Shown in pieces: positions 46,343 to 57,063 of a DNA stretch of 64,000 nt. The notes under the pieces were generated by a model. That model saw only the letters and a program-made list of their open reading frames with translations. It ran no database searches and had not been told where the DNA came from. How positions within the stretch are numbered: the stretch's first letter is position 1; each line of letters starts with the position of its first letter. Where the stretch lies: contig NZ_KI632509.1 of NCBI RefSeq assembly GCF_000504245.1, positions 2,523,751-2,587,750 on the forward strand, in the 5' to 3' direction. Origin of the DNA: Haloechinothrix halophila YIM 93223 (lineage in GTDB: Bacteria > Actinomycetota > Actinomycetes > Mycobacteriales > Pseudonocardiaceae). The translations under genes were made by a program, and so were the position numbers.

Positions 46343-46755
46343 TGATCTATCTCGACACCGCCGCGCTGGTGAAGCTCGTTCGGCGCGAACCGGAAAGTGA
46401 CGCTCTTGCTGACTGGCTCGACCACGCCACCGACACAGACCGGGTGTCGTCCGCGTTGTGTGAGGTTGAGTTGCCGAGAGCGCTACGGCGCACGGAGCCG
46501 GATTTGCTCGCCGCTGTCCCGGCGTTGTTGACCCACATCGCTCGTTACGCCATTGACGATCTGGTCCGGTCGACCGCCGCGAGTTACACAGACCAGCACT
46601 TGCGCACGCTCGACGCGATCCATCTGGCCACCGCACACGGCGTCTTCGGACCCGCACGCATCACGGCATTCGTCACGTATGACCGCCAGTTGCGTGCGAG
46701 CGCCGCACAGTGGGGGCTGAGCACGGCGAGTCCTGGTCAGGAGCCGTCGGCATGA
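46342..46755 (+). CDS. vapC: PIN-domain ribonuclease toxin, VapC family
   Basis: 137 aa. Acidic active-site residues D5 (IYLDTAALVKL), E41 (LCEVEL), D91 (LRTLDAIHLATA) and D114 (FVTYDRQL) are all present, so the toxin looks intact. Coupled to the antitoxin by TGATG. Confidence 0.9.
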   Translation: MIYLDTAALVKLVRREPESDALADWLDHATDTDRVSSALCEVELPRALRRTEPDLLAAVPALLTHIARYAIDDLVRSTAASYTDQHLRTLDAIHLATAHGVFGPARITAFVTYDRQLRASAAQWGLSTASPGQEPSA

Positions 46756-46794
46756 GCCGCGTCACCACGTGAGAATCCGCTCGACACCGGCCCG

Positions 46795-46800
46795 TACACT
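46795..46800 (+). promoter_or_regulatory. Probable -10 element of the ABC-F leader
   Basis: TACACT followed by seven bases and the ATG of a six-codon ORF (46808). The transcript would begin at or next to that ATG. Confidence 0.55.
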
Positions 46801-46807
46801 GGGCGTC

Positions 46808-46828
46808 ATGGTCGTCCGGTTGGAATAG
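46808..46828 (+). CDS. Candidate leader peptide MVVRLE upstream of the ABC-F gene
   Basis: ATG-GTC-GTC-CGG-TTG-GAA-TAG. It lies 7 nt after a -10-like hexamer and 94 bases before the ABC-F start, followed at once by hairpin-forming segments. In antibiotic-inducible ABC-F and methylase genes such short ORFs sense stalled ribosomes. No direct evidence of translation. Confidence 0.55.
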   Translation: MVVRLE

Positions 46829-46837
46829 CTGACAACG

Positions 46838-46902
46838 GCGTCCCGCGGCTCCCCGAAAACGGGTCTGAGCGCGGGACGCGATGACGTCCTGCCTTTCCCG
46901 CG
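46838..46902 (+). promoter_or_regulatory. Candidate attenuator with mutually exclusive hairpins
   Basis: Segment 1 GCGTCCCGCG (46838-46847) is complementary over 10 bp to segment 2 CGCGGGACGC (46870-46879). Segment 2 can instead pair over 7 bp with segment 3 TCCCGCG (46896-46902). A ribosome stalled late in the leader ORF would cover segment 1 and favour the 2:3 pairing. A small CCCG-AAAA-CGGG stem lies in the 1:2 loop. There is no U-run, so the off-switch could act on termination or on access to the ribosome site at 46911. Confidence 0.6.
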
Positions 46903-46922
46903 ACCGTGTTCGGAGTTCATTC

Positions 46923-48551
<1,629 letters not shown>

Positions 48552-48801
48552 GCCGGACACGCCGGTCGTTGGTGACGGATAACCGTGAGCACCAGCGATC
48601 CGGTGAATGTCCCACAGCCCATCGCGGTGGCCGGTAGCATACCGGCAGGTAGCCGCCACCGAGAGCGTTCGAGATTAGGCCGTACGTGGTGCGTTCGCCC
48701 GTATTTGCGTTCCCGCCTGGCGTTAAGCCGCGCTGTGTTCGATCATTGCGGCTAGAAGGGGCCTTCTGGCCCAGAACACTCCGGCGGGAGGCGTGACAAC
48801 C

Positions 48802-49011
48802 GTGGCTGATCTGAAGAAAGGCGCGCGCATCACCGGTAACACGCGCGAGAAATTGGCGACCGATCTGAAGAAGAAGTACGAGAAGGGCGCGAGCATCCGC
48901 GCCCTCGCCGAGTCGACAGGGCGTTCCTACGGTTTCGTGCACCGCGTGCTGTGCGAGTCGGGTGTACAGCTGCGCGGCAGGGGTGGGGCGACCACACGGA
49001 AGAAGAAGTAG
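48802..49011 (+). CDS. Small basic HTH protein (Rv1473A-like)
   Basis: 69 aa. ADLKKGARITGNTREKLATDLKKKYEKGASIRALAESTGRSYGFVHRVL holds a helix-turn-helix (ASIRALAESTGRSYGFVHRV) and the tail GRGGATTRKKK is strongly basic. The same gene follows the ABC-F gene in M. tuberculosis. The GTG at 48802 has GGGAGG about 11 nt upstream; the GTG at 48793 is too close to that site. It meets the next gene end to end with a 6-bp gap. Confidence 0.8.
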   Translation: MADLKKGARITGNTREKLATDLKKKYEKGASIRALAESTGRSYGFVHRVLCESGVQLRGRGGATTRKKK

Positions 49012-49017
49012 CAGCGG

Positions 49018-50322
49018 CTACGCGGTAGGTGGCCCGGCCTGTGCCGGCGGCGTCCGCTGCCTACCGAAGCACAGCCACGCGCCCAGCAGCACCAACGGAT
49101 AGACGAGGTAGCCCCACCTCGTCGCCGGTGTCAGCAGCGTGGCGGCGCCGAGACCAACGGCGATCCGCAGGGCCGCGTCGGCGGCGGTCGCCGGAGGTCG
49201 CAGCACGAGCCAGCCCGTGATCACGACGGCGGCGACGCCGAGCAGCGCGAGCGCGAGCACATGACCCATCGGTCCCATGCTCGCGAGTAGATGTCCGGGC
49301 AGCGGACTCGCCGCTGGCGAGTCGACCTCGGCCGCACCCATCGGGAACCGTATAACGTTCTCGACGAACGCCTGTGGCTCCGTGGCGATGATCGGTACCG
49401 TCACGGTGGCGCACGCGGCGATCAGCGCGGCCGTGAACGCCGCTGCCGCGCGGGCGCCGTACCGGACCAGCACCAGGATGACGAGCACCAGCACCGCGGG
49501 TGCCGCGGTGAGCTTCGCGCTGACCACGAGCGCGAGCATGATCCCGGACATCACCGGGTTGCCGCGCGCCGCGAGCGCGATCGCCACCAGCAGCAGCCCG
49601 AGCACCGCCAGGTCAGGTCCCGCGACGGCGAAGGTCAGCGCGGTCGCGGGGGAGACCAGCGCGAGCTGCGCCGCTCCGATGGGTACCGGCGGCCTGCCAA
49701 GTAGCCGCAACGCCAGCAGTGCGCCCGCCGTCGCGACGAGCGCGAACACGATCCTGGCGTCGGTCAGCGCCAGTGCGACCGCGTTGTCGGCGCCCAGTTC
49801 GACGACGAGCGCCTTCGGTAACCCGAACAGCGCCATCACCGGGCCGTAGGGGGTGTAGTCGTCGACCATCGGGGGCCGGTCGAGGCCCGCGACGTCGAGG
49901 TACGGGCTGCCGTCGCGCAGCAGTAGCAGTGCCGAGCGTTCGATGACCCACACCTCGGGCTGTGCGCCCCACGCCGCGGGGTTGTCGCTCCAGTCGCCGC
50001 CGCCGAGCCGGCGCAGCACCAGGTGCGCCAGCGGCGCGAGGAGCGCGAACAGGCACGCCACCGACACCGAGAACCACCGCGAGTGGAACCAGTGGCGGGG
50101 GAGTTCCCGGTGGCGCGCGTACCCCACAAGCACGACGACGTGCACGGCCGCGAGCCCGTAACCGACCGCCGCGTAGCCGCCCCAGACGCGGTGGGTGGCG
50201 AACTCCGAGGCAAGCGCCGTGATCACCGCGAAGACGGTAAAGCTCAGGTAGACGGTGAGATCGAGTGCGCGGGTACGCGCAGCGACGCCACCGCGCGCGG
50301 TCAGCTCCGCCGTCTCACTCAC
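49018..50322 (-). CDS. Membrane glycosyltransferase-like protein (GT87/DUF2029 type)
   Basis: 434 aa with about ten membrane helices. The loop SPYLDVAGLDRPPMVDDYTPYGPVMALFGLPKAL resembles the acidic loop of GT-C mannosyl- and arabinosyltransferases that use polyprenyl-phosphate sugars. The donor is unknown. The GTG at 50322 with AGGGG upstream is preferred over the ATG at 50337. It is convergent with the HTH gene. Confidence 0.7.
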   Translation of the reverse strand: MSETAELTARGGVAARTRALDLTVYLSFTVFAVITALASEFATHRVWGGYAAVGYGLAAVHVVVLVGYARHRELPRHWFHSRWFSVSVACLFALLAPLAHLVLRRLGGGDWSDNPAAWGAQPEVWVIERSALLLLRDGSPYLDVAGLDRPPMVDDYTPYGPVMALFGLPKALVVELGADNAVALALTDARIVFALVATAGALLALRLLGRPPVPIGAAQLALVSPATALTFAVAGPDLAVLGLLLVAIALAARGNPVMSGIMLALVVSAKLTAAPAVLVLVILVLVRYGARAAAAFTAALIAACATVTVPIIATEPQAFVENVIRFPMGAAEVDSPAASPLPGHLLASMGPMGHVLALALLGVAAVVITGWLVLRPPATAADAALRIAVGLGAATLLTPATRWGYLVYPLVLLGAWLCFGRQRTPPAQAGPPTA

Positions 50323-50551
50323 ACCTGAGCCCCTCATGTCGACTTGGCCGTGCCCCGCAGACTACTGCGGCCACCGGGGTTCGCTGCGTGTCGGTGCCAG
50401 CGTGCATGATGGGAACGCTGCGGCCGGAATCGGGAATGAACATCTGGATCTCTACGTTACGCTGCACGGACGGAGCGCAACCTTGGAGTAATGTCAAGGT
50501 TTTCGCTCGTGCTGGGCATGGCGAGGGCACGATGAGGAGTTGATCAGTTCC

Positions 50552-52444
50552 ATGGACAACACCTGGACCTTGATGCGGGGCAGTATGCGCAGCGCGGACG
50601 TGCCTCGCAGCTTGCGGCCCGGCACGGTCAGCAGGATCGTCCGGTTCGCGCGGCCCCACTGGCGCAGGCTGGTCGTGTTCCTGCTGCTGACCATGATCTC
50701 CGCGGTACTCGCGGTGAGCACGCCGCTGCTCGCGGGCCGCGTCGTCGACACCATCGTCGGGGGCGAGGACAGCGGCATGGTCGTACTCCTCGCGCTCGCC
50801 ATCGCTGGCATCGCCGTCGCGGACGCCGCGATCGGGCTCGCCGAGCGCTGGCAGTCCGCTCACATCGGCGAAGGCCTGATCTTCGACCTGCGCCGCGCGG
50901 TGTTCGAGCACGTGCAGCGCATGCCGATCGCGTTCTTCACCCGCACCCGCACCGGCGCGCTGGTGAGCAGGCTCAACAACGACGTCATCGGTGCGCAGCG
51001 CACCTTTACCGCGACGCTGTCCGGGTTCGTCACCAACATCATCCAGCTCGCGCTCTCCCTTGCGGTCATGATGACGCTGTCCTGGCAGGTCACGCTGTGT
51101 GCGCTGGTGCTGCTGCCGATCTTCGTGCTGCCCGCGCGGCGGATCGGGCGGAAGATGGCCGACCTGCAACGCGACGCCGCCACCCACAACGCCACGATGA
51201 CCACACAGATGACCGAGCGGTTCTCGGCGCCCGGCGCGACCTTGGTGAAGCTGTTCGGCCGGCCGGTGGCCGAGGCGGACGACTTCGCCGAGCGCGCGGG
51301 CAAAGTACGCGATATCGGCATCCGCACCGCGATGCTGACCCGGTGGTTCCTGACCAGCCTGACGCTGGTGTCCTCGCTCGCTCTGGCGCTGGTGTACGGG
51401 TTCGGTGGCTGGCTCGCGATCGGTGGCGGCCTCGAGGCCGGCACCGTCGTCGCGCTCGCGCTGCTGCTGACCCGGCTTTACACCCCGCTGACCGCCCTGG
51501 CCAACGTCCGGGTGGACGTCATGACGGCGCTGGTGTCGTTCGAGCGGATCTTCGAGGTGCTCGACGTCAAGCCGGGCATCGACGAGAAGCCGGACGCCAA
51601 GCCGCTGCCCGACGGCCCGGTGTCGGTGGAGTTCTCCGATGTCCGGTTCTCCTACCCCTCGGCGAAGGATGTCTCGCTGGCCTCGCTCGAGGAGGTCGCC
51701 ACGCTCGACACCAGGGGCGGTGAGGAGGTGCTGCACGGAGTGAGCCTGCACGCCCCCGCTGGGCGGATGGTCGCGCTGGTCGGCTCGTCCGGGGCGGGCA
51801 AATCCACGATCGCGTCGCTGGTGCCGAGGCTCTACGACGTCGACAGCGGATCGGTGCGGCTCGGCGGGATCGACGTGCGGGACCTGAGCTTCGCCACGCT
51901 GCGTGCGACCGTCGGCGTCGTCACCCAGGACGGGCACCTGTTCCACGACACCATCCGCGCCAACCTCGCCTACGCTCAGCCGGACGCCAGCGATGAGGAG
52001 GTCTGGGACGCACTGCGCAGGGCACGGCTGGACGACCTGGTGCTGTCGCTGCCGGACGGGCTCGACACCGTCGTCGGCGAGCGCGGCTACCGGCTTTCCG
52101 GCGGCGAGCGGCAGCGGCTCACGATCGCGCGGCTGCTGCTGGCTCAGCCGAGGGTGGTGGTGCTGGACGAGGCCACCGCGCACCTGGACTCCGAGTCGGA
52201 AACCGCGGTGAGCGCGGCGCTGGCCGACGCCCTCAACGGCAGGACGGCGATCGTCATCGCGCACCGGCTCTCCACCGTGCGGGCCGCGGACCAGATCCTG
52301 GTCGTCGAGGACGGTTCGATTGCCGAACGTGGCACCCACGAGGAACTGCTCGCGGCGTCCGGCCGCTACGCCGCGCTGTACCGGACACAGTTCGCCACCG
52401 ACGAGTCGACGGACGAGCGACTGCAGCCATCCGAGGTCGCGTGA
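50552..52444 (+). CDS. ABC exporter, fused permease-ATPase
   Basis: 630 aa half-transporter. Six helices (about 40-310) are followed by the nucleotide domain with Walker A GSSGAGKSTIASL, Q-loop VTQDGHLFHDTI, signature LSGGERQRLTIARLLL, Walker B VVVLDEATAHLD and H-loop IAHRLSTV. Works as a homodimer or heterodimer, probably a lipid or drug exporter. The ATG at 50552 has GAGGAG 12 nt upstream. The hydrolase gene follows 52 bases later. Confidence 0.92.
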   Translation: MDNTWTLMRGSMRSADVPRSLRPGTVSRIVRFARPHWRRLVVFLLLTMISAVLAVSTPLLAGRVVDTIVGGEDSGMVVLLALAIAGIAVADAAIGLAERWQSAHIGEGLIFDLRRAVFEHVQRMPIAFFTRTRTGALVSRLNNDVIGAQRTFTATLSGFVTNIIQLALSLAVMMTLSWQVTLCALVLLPIFVLPARRIGRKMADLQRDAATHNATMTTQMTERFSAPGATLVKLFGRPVAEADDFAERAGKVRDIGIRTAMLTRWFLTSLTLVSSLALALVYGFGGWLAIGGGLEAGTVVALALLLTRLYTPLTALANVRVDVMTALVSFERIFEVLDVKPGIDEKPDAKPLPDGPVSVEFSDVRFSYPSAKDVSLASLEEVATLDTRGGEEVLHGVSLHAPAGRMVALVGSSGAGKSTIASLVPRLYDVDSGSVRLGGIDVRDLSFATLRATVGVVTQDGHLFHDTIRANLAYAQPDASDEEVWDALRRARLDDLVLSLPDGLDTVVGERGYRLSGGERQRLTIARLLLAQPRVVVLDEATAHLDSESETAVSAALADALNGRTAIVIAHRLSTVRAADQILVVEDGSIAERGTHEELLAASGRYAALYRTQFATDESTDERLQPSEVA

Positions 52445-52496
52445 TCGACGCGTGGACGCCACAGCGCGCTGCCCCGATGCGCGGGAGGGCGCACGT

Positions 52497-53237
52497 GTGA
52501 GTGAGGATGCCCGAGTGAGTGACGAATCGGTCGAGATCGGACACGACGCCGCGCTGACGGTGCTGCGGGCGCGAACGACCGTGCGCGCGGTGGCGCTGGT
52601 ACTGCACGGCGGAGCCGAGCACGGCCACGAGCGCATCCGGCCGTGGTCGCACGCCTACCTGCGGATGGTGCCGTTCGCACGGGCGCTGCACCGGGCCGGC
52701 AGGGCGCACGGCCTTGAGGTACGGCAGGTGCGCAACCGGGTGCGCGGCTGGAACAAGCCGCACCTCCATCCGGTACACGACGCCAGGGAGGCGCTCGCCG
52801 GGATTCGCCGCAGCCATCCCGATGTGCCGGTCGTGCTCGTCGGGCATTCGATGGGCGGGCGGGTCGCGCTGCGGGTGGCCGACGATCCGAGTGTGGTCGC
52901 GGTGTGCGCGCTAGCGCCGTGGACGACCGAGAAGGACTGGGTCGAGCCGGTCTCCGGTGTCCGGGTGCTCATCGCCCACGGCACCCACGATGTGATCACC
53001 TCGCCGAGGGCGTCCTACGAGTACGCACAGCGGGCCGACCGGGTCACCGACGTGGTTCGCGCGGAGGTGCGGCACGAGGGTCACGCGCTGCTGCGCAGAC
53101 CGGGAACGTGGACGCGGCTCGTCCTAGGATTCACACTGGACGCAGCAGGAATCGGAGCACGAAATGGGCAGCGAGAACCCCTCCTGACCTCGGCATGGGA
53201 CCTTCCCGCAGCCGACAGACTCCGCTTCCGGGTGTAA
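52497..53237 (+). CDS. Alpha/beta hydrolase
   Basis: 246 aa. Nucleophile elbow GHSMGG, acid in AHGTHDVITSP and His in HEGHALLRRP form a complete triad; LHGGAEHGHERIRPWS may provide the oxyanion region. The GTG at 52497 has GGGAGGG at 7 nt. Substrate unknown; possibly co-transcribed with the exporter. Confidence 0.85.
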   Translation: MSEDARVSDESVEIGHDAALTVLRARTTVRAVALVLHGGAEHGHERIRPWSHAYLRMVPFARALHRAGRAHGLEVRQVRNRVRGWNKPHLHPVHDAREALAGIRRSHPDVPVVLVGHSMGGRVALRVADDPSVVAVCALAPWTTEKDWVEPVSGVRVLIAHGTHDVITSPRASYEYAQRADRVTDVVRAEVRHEGHALLRRPGTWTRLVLGFTLDAAGIGARNGQREPLLTSAWDLPAADRLRFRV

Positions 53238-53352
53238 TTCACCGCCTCGCCGGGGCACGTCTCAGCTTTCCCCGACGTTGGTGGAATGATGCGCCCATCC
53301 AAACGCGGCTTCGCGCCGTCAGCACGGCGGCGCACGGGAGAGGATGAGGCTG

Positions 53353-54519
53353 ATGGCTGACAGGCGTGGATCGCAGGGCCCTGGCTGGGGAAGCGGGCGC
53401 GGCCGGCATCAGGACGCGCAAATGATGCCGCTACCAGGCGCGCAGCGGAACCAGGCGCCGAGAACCCGCACGATGCCCACGCGACCGCCACAGCAGCCAC
53501 CCCAGCGGCCGCCACGACCGCCGACGCAGCGTGGCGGGCAGCGCCCTATGCCGGGCGGCGGGCGCAAGCGCTGGGGCTTCCGCCGCGTCGCGAGCCTGAT
53601 CGCGATCGTGCTGGTCGCGCTGCTGGTCGCCATGTGGCTGTATCTGGAGTTCTCGATCAACCGGGTCGACGCGCTCCCTGACTACGAGGGCAAGCCCGCG
53701 GCCGCCGAGGGCACCAACTGGCTGATCGTCGGTTCCGACAGCAGGGCAGGGCTGACGCCGGAGCAGGTCAAGCGGCTGCGCAGCGGCGACGAGAGTGCGG
53801 CGAGTGGCCAGCGCACCGACACGATCATGGTCGCCCACCTCCCGGACAACGGCACCAAGCCGACGCTGGTCAGCTTCCCGCGTGACTCGCAGGTCGATAT
53901 CCCCGGTCACGGCGTCAACAAGATCAACGCCGCGTTCTCGTTCGGCGGGCCGGAACTGATGGCTCGCACCGTCGAGCAGGCGACCGGGCTGCGCATCGAT
54001 CACTATGCCGAGATCGGGTTCGGTGGCTTCGCACGGATCGTGGACGCGGTCGGCGGCGTCGAGATGAACATCCCCGAGAAGATGGTCGACACGAAGACCG
54101 GCGTGACGATCCCGAAGGGCAAGCAGGAACTCGACGGTGCGCAAGCGCTCGGCTTCGTCCGGATGCGCCACAGCTCGGCGACCCCGCGTTCCGACCTGGA
54201 CCGAGTGATCAACCAGCGCAAGTTCATCGGCGCGCTCGCGGGCGAGCTGTCCAGCCCCGCGACGTTCCTCAATCCGTTCGACGTCGTCCCGCTGCTGGGC
54301 GCGGCACCGGATGCGCTGACGATCGACGAGGGCGATCACCTGCACAACGTCGTCGGGCTCGGCTGGGCGATGCGGGGGATTTCCTCCGGCGGCACGGTGA
54401 CCACCACGGTCCCGGTCACCTCCGGCTCGGCGACGAACTGGGACCCGGCGAAGTCCGAGCAGCTGTTCAACGCGCTGCGCAATGACAAGCCCATTCCCAA
54501 GGACGTCATCGTGAACTGA
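53353..54519 (+). CDS. LytR-CpsA-Psr (LCP) family cell-wall ligase
   Basis: 388 aa. A Pro/Gln/Arg-rich cytoplasmic tail (about 1-75), one membrane helix (about 77-98) and the extracytoplasmic LCP domain: WLIVGSDSRAGLTPEQ, RTDTIMVAHLP, SFPRDSQVDIPGHG, KINAAFSFGGPELMARTVE and VRMRHSSATPRSDLDRVINQ carry the conserved Asp and Arg residues that bind polyprenyl pyrophosphate. LCP enzymes attach arabinogalactan or other glycans to peptidoglycan. The ATG at 53353 is preferred; 53344 lies on the ribosome site. Confidence 0.92.
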   Translation: MADRRGSQGPGWGSGRGRHQDAQMMPLPGAQRNQAPRTRTMPTRPPQQPPQRPPRPPTQRGGQRPMPGGGRKRWGFRRVASLIAIVLVALLVAMWLYLEFSINRVDALPDYEGKPAAAEGTNWLIVGSDSRAGLTPEQVKRLRSGDESAASGQRTDTIMVAHLPDNGTKPTLVSFPRDSQVDIPGHGVNKINAAFSFGGPELMARTVEQATGLRIDHYAEIGFGGFARIVDAVGGVEMNIPEKMVDTKTGVTIPKGKQELDGAQALGFVRMRHSSATPRSDLDRVINQRKFIGALAGELSSPATFLNPFDVVPLLGAAPDALTIDEGDHLHNVVGLGWAMRGISSGGTVTTTVPVTSGSATNWDPAKSEQLFNALRNDKPIPKDVIVN

Positions 54520-54529
54520 CGCGGCTGAT

Positions 54530-54573
54530 ATGACGTTGGCCCGGCACCTGCTTCGGTGCCGGGCCAGCGTCAT
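54530..54573. terminator. Bidirectional hairpin terminator after the LCP gene
   Basis: 19-bp arms (54530-54548 and 54555-54573; core GGCCCGGCACC) with one wobble pair and a 6-nt loop, between the convergent LCP and peroxiredoxin genes. CTTTT follows at 54590. Confidence 0.8.
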
Positions 54574-54608
54574 GTCGCGGCGTTGCTCAGCTTTTCGTGG
54601 CGGCTGCG

Positions 54609-55088
54609 TTAGCTTTCGGCGTTGCCCTCCTGCGACGCCCGAAGCGCTCGCAGTGCCTTATCGGCGTGCACGCTCATCCGAAGCTCGCTCTTGATGACGT
54701 CAAGGACGCGGCTGTCGGTACCGATCACGTAGGTCTTGCGCTTGGTCAGCAGCGGGCCTCGGTTGCGGCTCGCGCCGAACCGCGTGGCGATCGCGCCATC
54801 GGGATCGGACAGCAACGGGTAGTCGAAGTCGTTGCGGCTGGCGAACTCGGCCTGCGTGCTCACCGAGTCGCGGCTGATGCCGATGCGCTGCGCGCCGACC
54901 TCGGCGAACTCGGCCGCCAGGTCGCGGAAGTGGCAGCTCTCCGTGGTGCACCCCGCTGTCATCGCCGCGGGATAGAAGAACAGCACGACTGGCCCCTTCG
55001 CCAAGAACTCGGACAGGCTGCGGGGTGTGCCGTGCTGGTCGTGCGCCGTGAAGTCGGCGACGAGATCACCTTTGTGCATACGCCACAT
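54609..55088 (-). CDS. bcp: Peroxiredoxin, BCP/PrxQ-type
   Basis: 159 aa thiol peroxidase. FFYPAAMTAGCTTESCHFRDL carries peroxidatic Cys47 and resolving Cys52 (C-x4-C), the PrxQ pattern. The start is uncertain: ATG at 55088 or 55079 (MHKGDLVADF). Confidence 0.9.
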   Translation of the reverse strand: MWRMHKGDLVADFTAHDQHGTPRSLSEFLAKGPVVLFFYPAAMTAGCTTESCHFRDLAAEFAEVGAQRIGISRDSVSTQAEFASRNDFDYPLLSDPDGAIATRFGASRNRGPLLTKRKTYVIGTDSRVLDVIKSELRMSVHADKALRALRASQEGNAES

Positions 55089-55174
55089 CGTGCCCGATTA
55101 CGTCAGGTCATACTGCGGCAGGCCGGATGGCGGCCAGCACAGTCACCCACCACGATCCGAGCGGCCCGATGCGC

Positions 55175-56899
55175 TCACTCCGTCGCGATCAACTCGCCCA
55201 TTTCCTCGGCGGGCAGCGGGCCGCGGAAGAAGCGGCCCCGCGCGGCGACCACGCCCATGCCCGCGAGCGCGGTCGCCTGTTCCTCGGTGTGCACACCCGC
55301 CGCACCGATCCGCACCCCGAGTTGCTTCGCGCTGCGGACGAGGTGCTCCAGGTGTTCGACCTGCGTCGCCCCAGGTTCGGACGCACCCAGCATCGCGTCG
55401 ACGATCTGCCCGTTCAGCGACACGTACTCCACGGGGAGCCCGTTGCGCCGGATCAGTTCGAGGTCGGCCGCCGCCGAGACCGCGAGCACCAGCTTGACGC
55501 CGAGGTCGTTGAGCACGCTCAGCGAGTCGTGCACCTCGCCTCGGGTGTCGACCAGTGTGCCGCTGTCCGCGCACAGCCGTAGCGCCGTCGACGGGATGTC
55601 GTGCTTGGTGAGCTGGCTGCGGACGATGCCAACGAGGTCGTCGTCGATCGCGAGCCGCCGTGGCGGCAGCACACACAGGTCGGGCGTGTGCTCACCGGCC
55701 TGCTTGCGCCACTGGGCGTAGTCCTTGAGCGCCTGGTCGAACATCCAGGTGCCGATGCGGACGGTCATCCCGGTCGCGTCGGCCAGCGGCAGGAAGTCGT
55801 CGCAGTCCAGTACGCCTTCGGTGGGGTGGTTCCAGTAGAGCCGGGTGTTGACCACCGGCACCAGTTGTGAGCCGTCCAGCTTCACCATCGGCTGGTACCG
55901 CACCTCGAACTCGCCGCGTTCCAGGCCGCCCGCGATGCCCGCACCGAGCCGGTAGCGACGCCGGTCCTCGGTGTCCAGATCAGTCTCGAACAGCATCCAC
56001 TTCGCCCTGCCCGCTTCCTTGGCGCGGTGCAGCGTGACCTCGGCGGCGCGCAGCATGTCCGTGTCAGAGGTGCTGCCAGGGGCACGCAGCACGATGCCCG
56101 CGCTGGCGCTGATGCCGACGCCGGTGTCGTCGAAGTAGATCGGCTCGGCGAGCCGGTCGAGCGCGTCCTCGACCCGGTCGATGACATGCTGCGGGGTGAG
56201 GTCACCCTTCAGCAGCACGCCGAAGCCGTCGCCGGTGAGGCGTGCGACGATCTCGTCGGCGCCGGTGAACGCGTGACGCAGCGTGGTCGCGATCCCTTTG
56301 AGGATCTTGTCACCCGCCTCCGAGCCGAGCCCGTCGTTGATCATGCGAAAGCCGTCGATGTCGAACAGCACCAGTGCGACGGTCGCGTGCGTCGTATCCA
56401 CCATGGCGGATTCGAGCTGGCCGTGGAAGCTCGTCGCGTTGGGCAGCCCGGTCAGCGCGTCGTGCACGTTCTGGTGCCGCAACCGCTCGTGCAACAGGTT
56501 CAGGTCGGTGACGTCTTCGACCATCACGACCGGATACGTCATGCCCTCCTGGTCGGCCGGTAGCGAGCTGAGTGTGAGCTTGGCGCGCGCGTCGTCACCT
56601 TCGGCCTGCTTCAGGGCGGTTTCGAACCGGGTCGGTGCGTCGGGTTCGGCGCCGGAGTAGCTGGCGAGTAACGCGTCCAATGCCACCGCGTCGGGTTTGC
56701 TCGTGACGTAGTTGGTGAATTTCGTGTCAGCCAACGCGTCGGGCGCGATACCGAGCAACGTGCCAAGTGCGGGGTTGGCGCTGACGATTCCGCCTGTGGC
56801 ATCCAGTAGTGCGATGCCGATGGGAGCGTCAGCGAAGAGGGCGACGAACCGATCGCTAGCCGCGCTCCGTGTGTCGATCGGAGCACACGGGTCGTTCAA
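55175..56899 (-). CDS. PAS-GGDEF-EAL protein with degenerate catalytic motifs
   Basis: 574 aa, soluble. The PAS domain (about 15-130) opens FVALFADAPIGIALLDATGG. The GGDEF site reads TGDGF (about 222-226) and the EAL signature is replaced by NTRLYW (about 351-356), so both cyclase and phosphodiesterase activities should be lost; the fold elements (DALTGLPN, LFDIDGFRMINDGLG) remain. It may bind c-di-GMP or act as a scaffold. TTG at 56899 behind GAGGTG is chosen; a GTG at 56980 would add an unrelated Arg-rich tail. Confidence 0.82.
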   Translation of the reverse strand: MNDPCAPIDTRSAASDRFVALFADAPIGIALLDATGGIVSANPALGTLLGIAPDALADTKFTNYVTSKPDAVALDALLASYSGAEPDAPTRFETALKQAEGDDARAKLTLSSLPADQEGMTYPVVMVEDVTDLNLLHERLRHQNVHDALTGLPNATSFHGQLESAMVDTTHATVALVLFDIDGFRMINDGLGSEAGDKILKGIATTLRHAFTGADEIVARLTGDGFGVLLKGDLTPQHVIDRVEDALDRLAEPIYFDDTGVGISASAGIVLRAPGSTSDTDMLRAAEVTLHRAKEAGRAKWMLFETDLDTEDRRRYRLGAGIAGGLERGEFEVRYQPMVKLDGSQLVPVVNTRLYWNHPTEGVLDCDDFLPLADATGMTVRIGTWMFDQALKDYAQWRKQAGEHTPDLCVLPPRRLAIDDDLVGIVRSQLTKHDIPSTALRLCADSGTLVDTRGEVHDSLSVLNDLGVKLVLAVSAAADLELIRRNGLPVEYVSLNGQIVDAMLGASEPGATQVEHLEHLVRSAKQLGVRIGAAGVHTEEQATALAGMGVVAARGRFFRGPLPAEEMGELIATE

Positions 56900-57063
56900 G
56901 GTGCACCTCGTTCGGGGTATACCGCGTGGGCCGCTGCGGATGCGGTCCAAGCGGGTGGGCGGGCCGGACAGAACCAACACTGAGTATGGCTGAGAACGAA
57001 CCCTTGCTAAATCACCATGAACCGTGTGAGGTGTCTACCGGCCGATAGAGTGACCTTGAGCGA

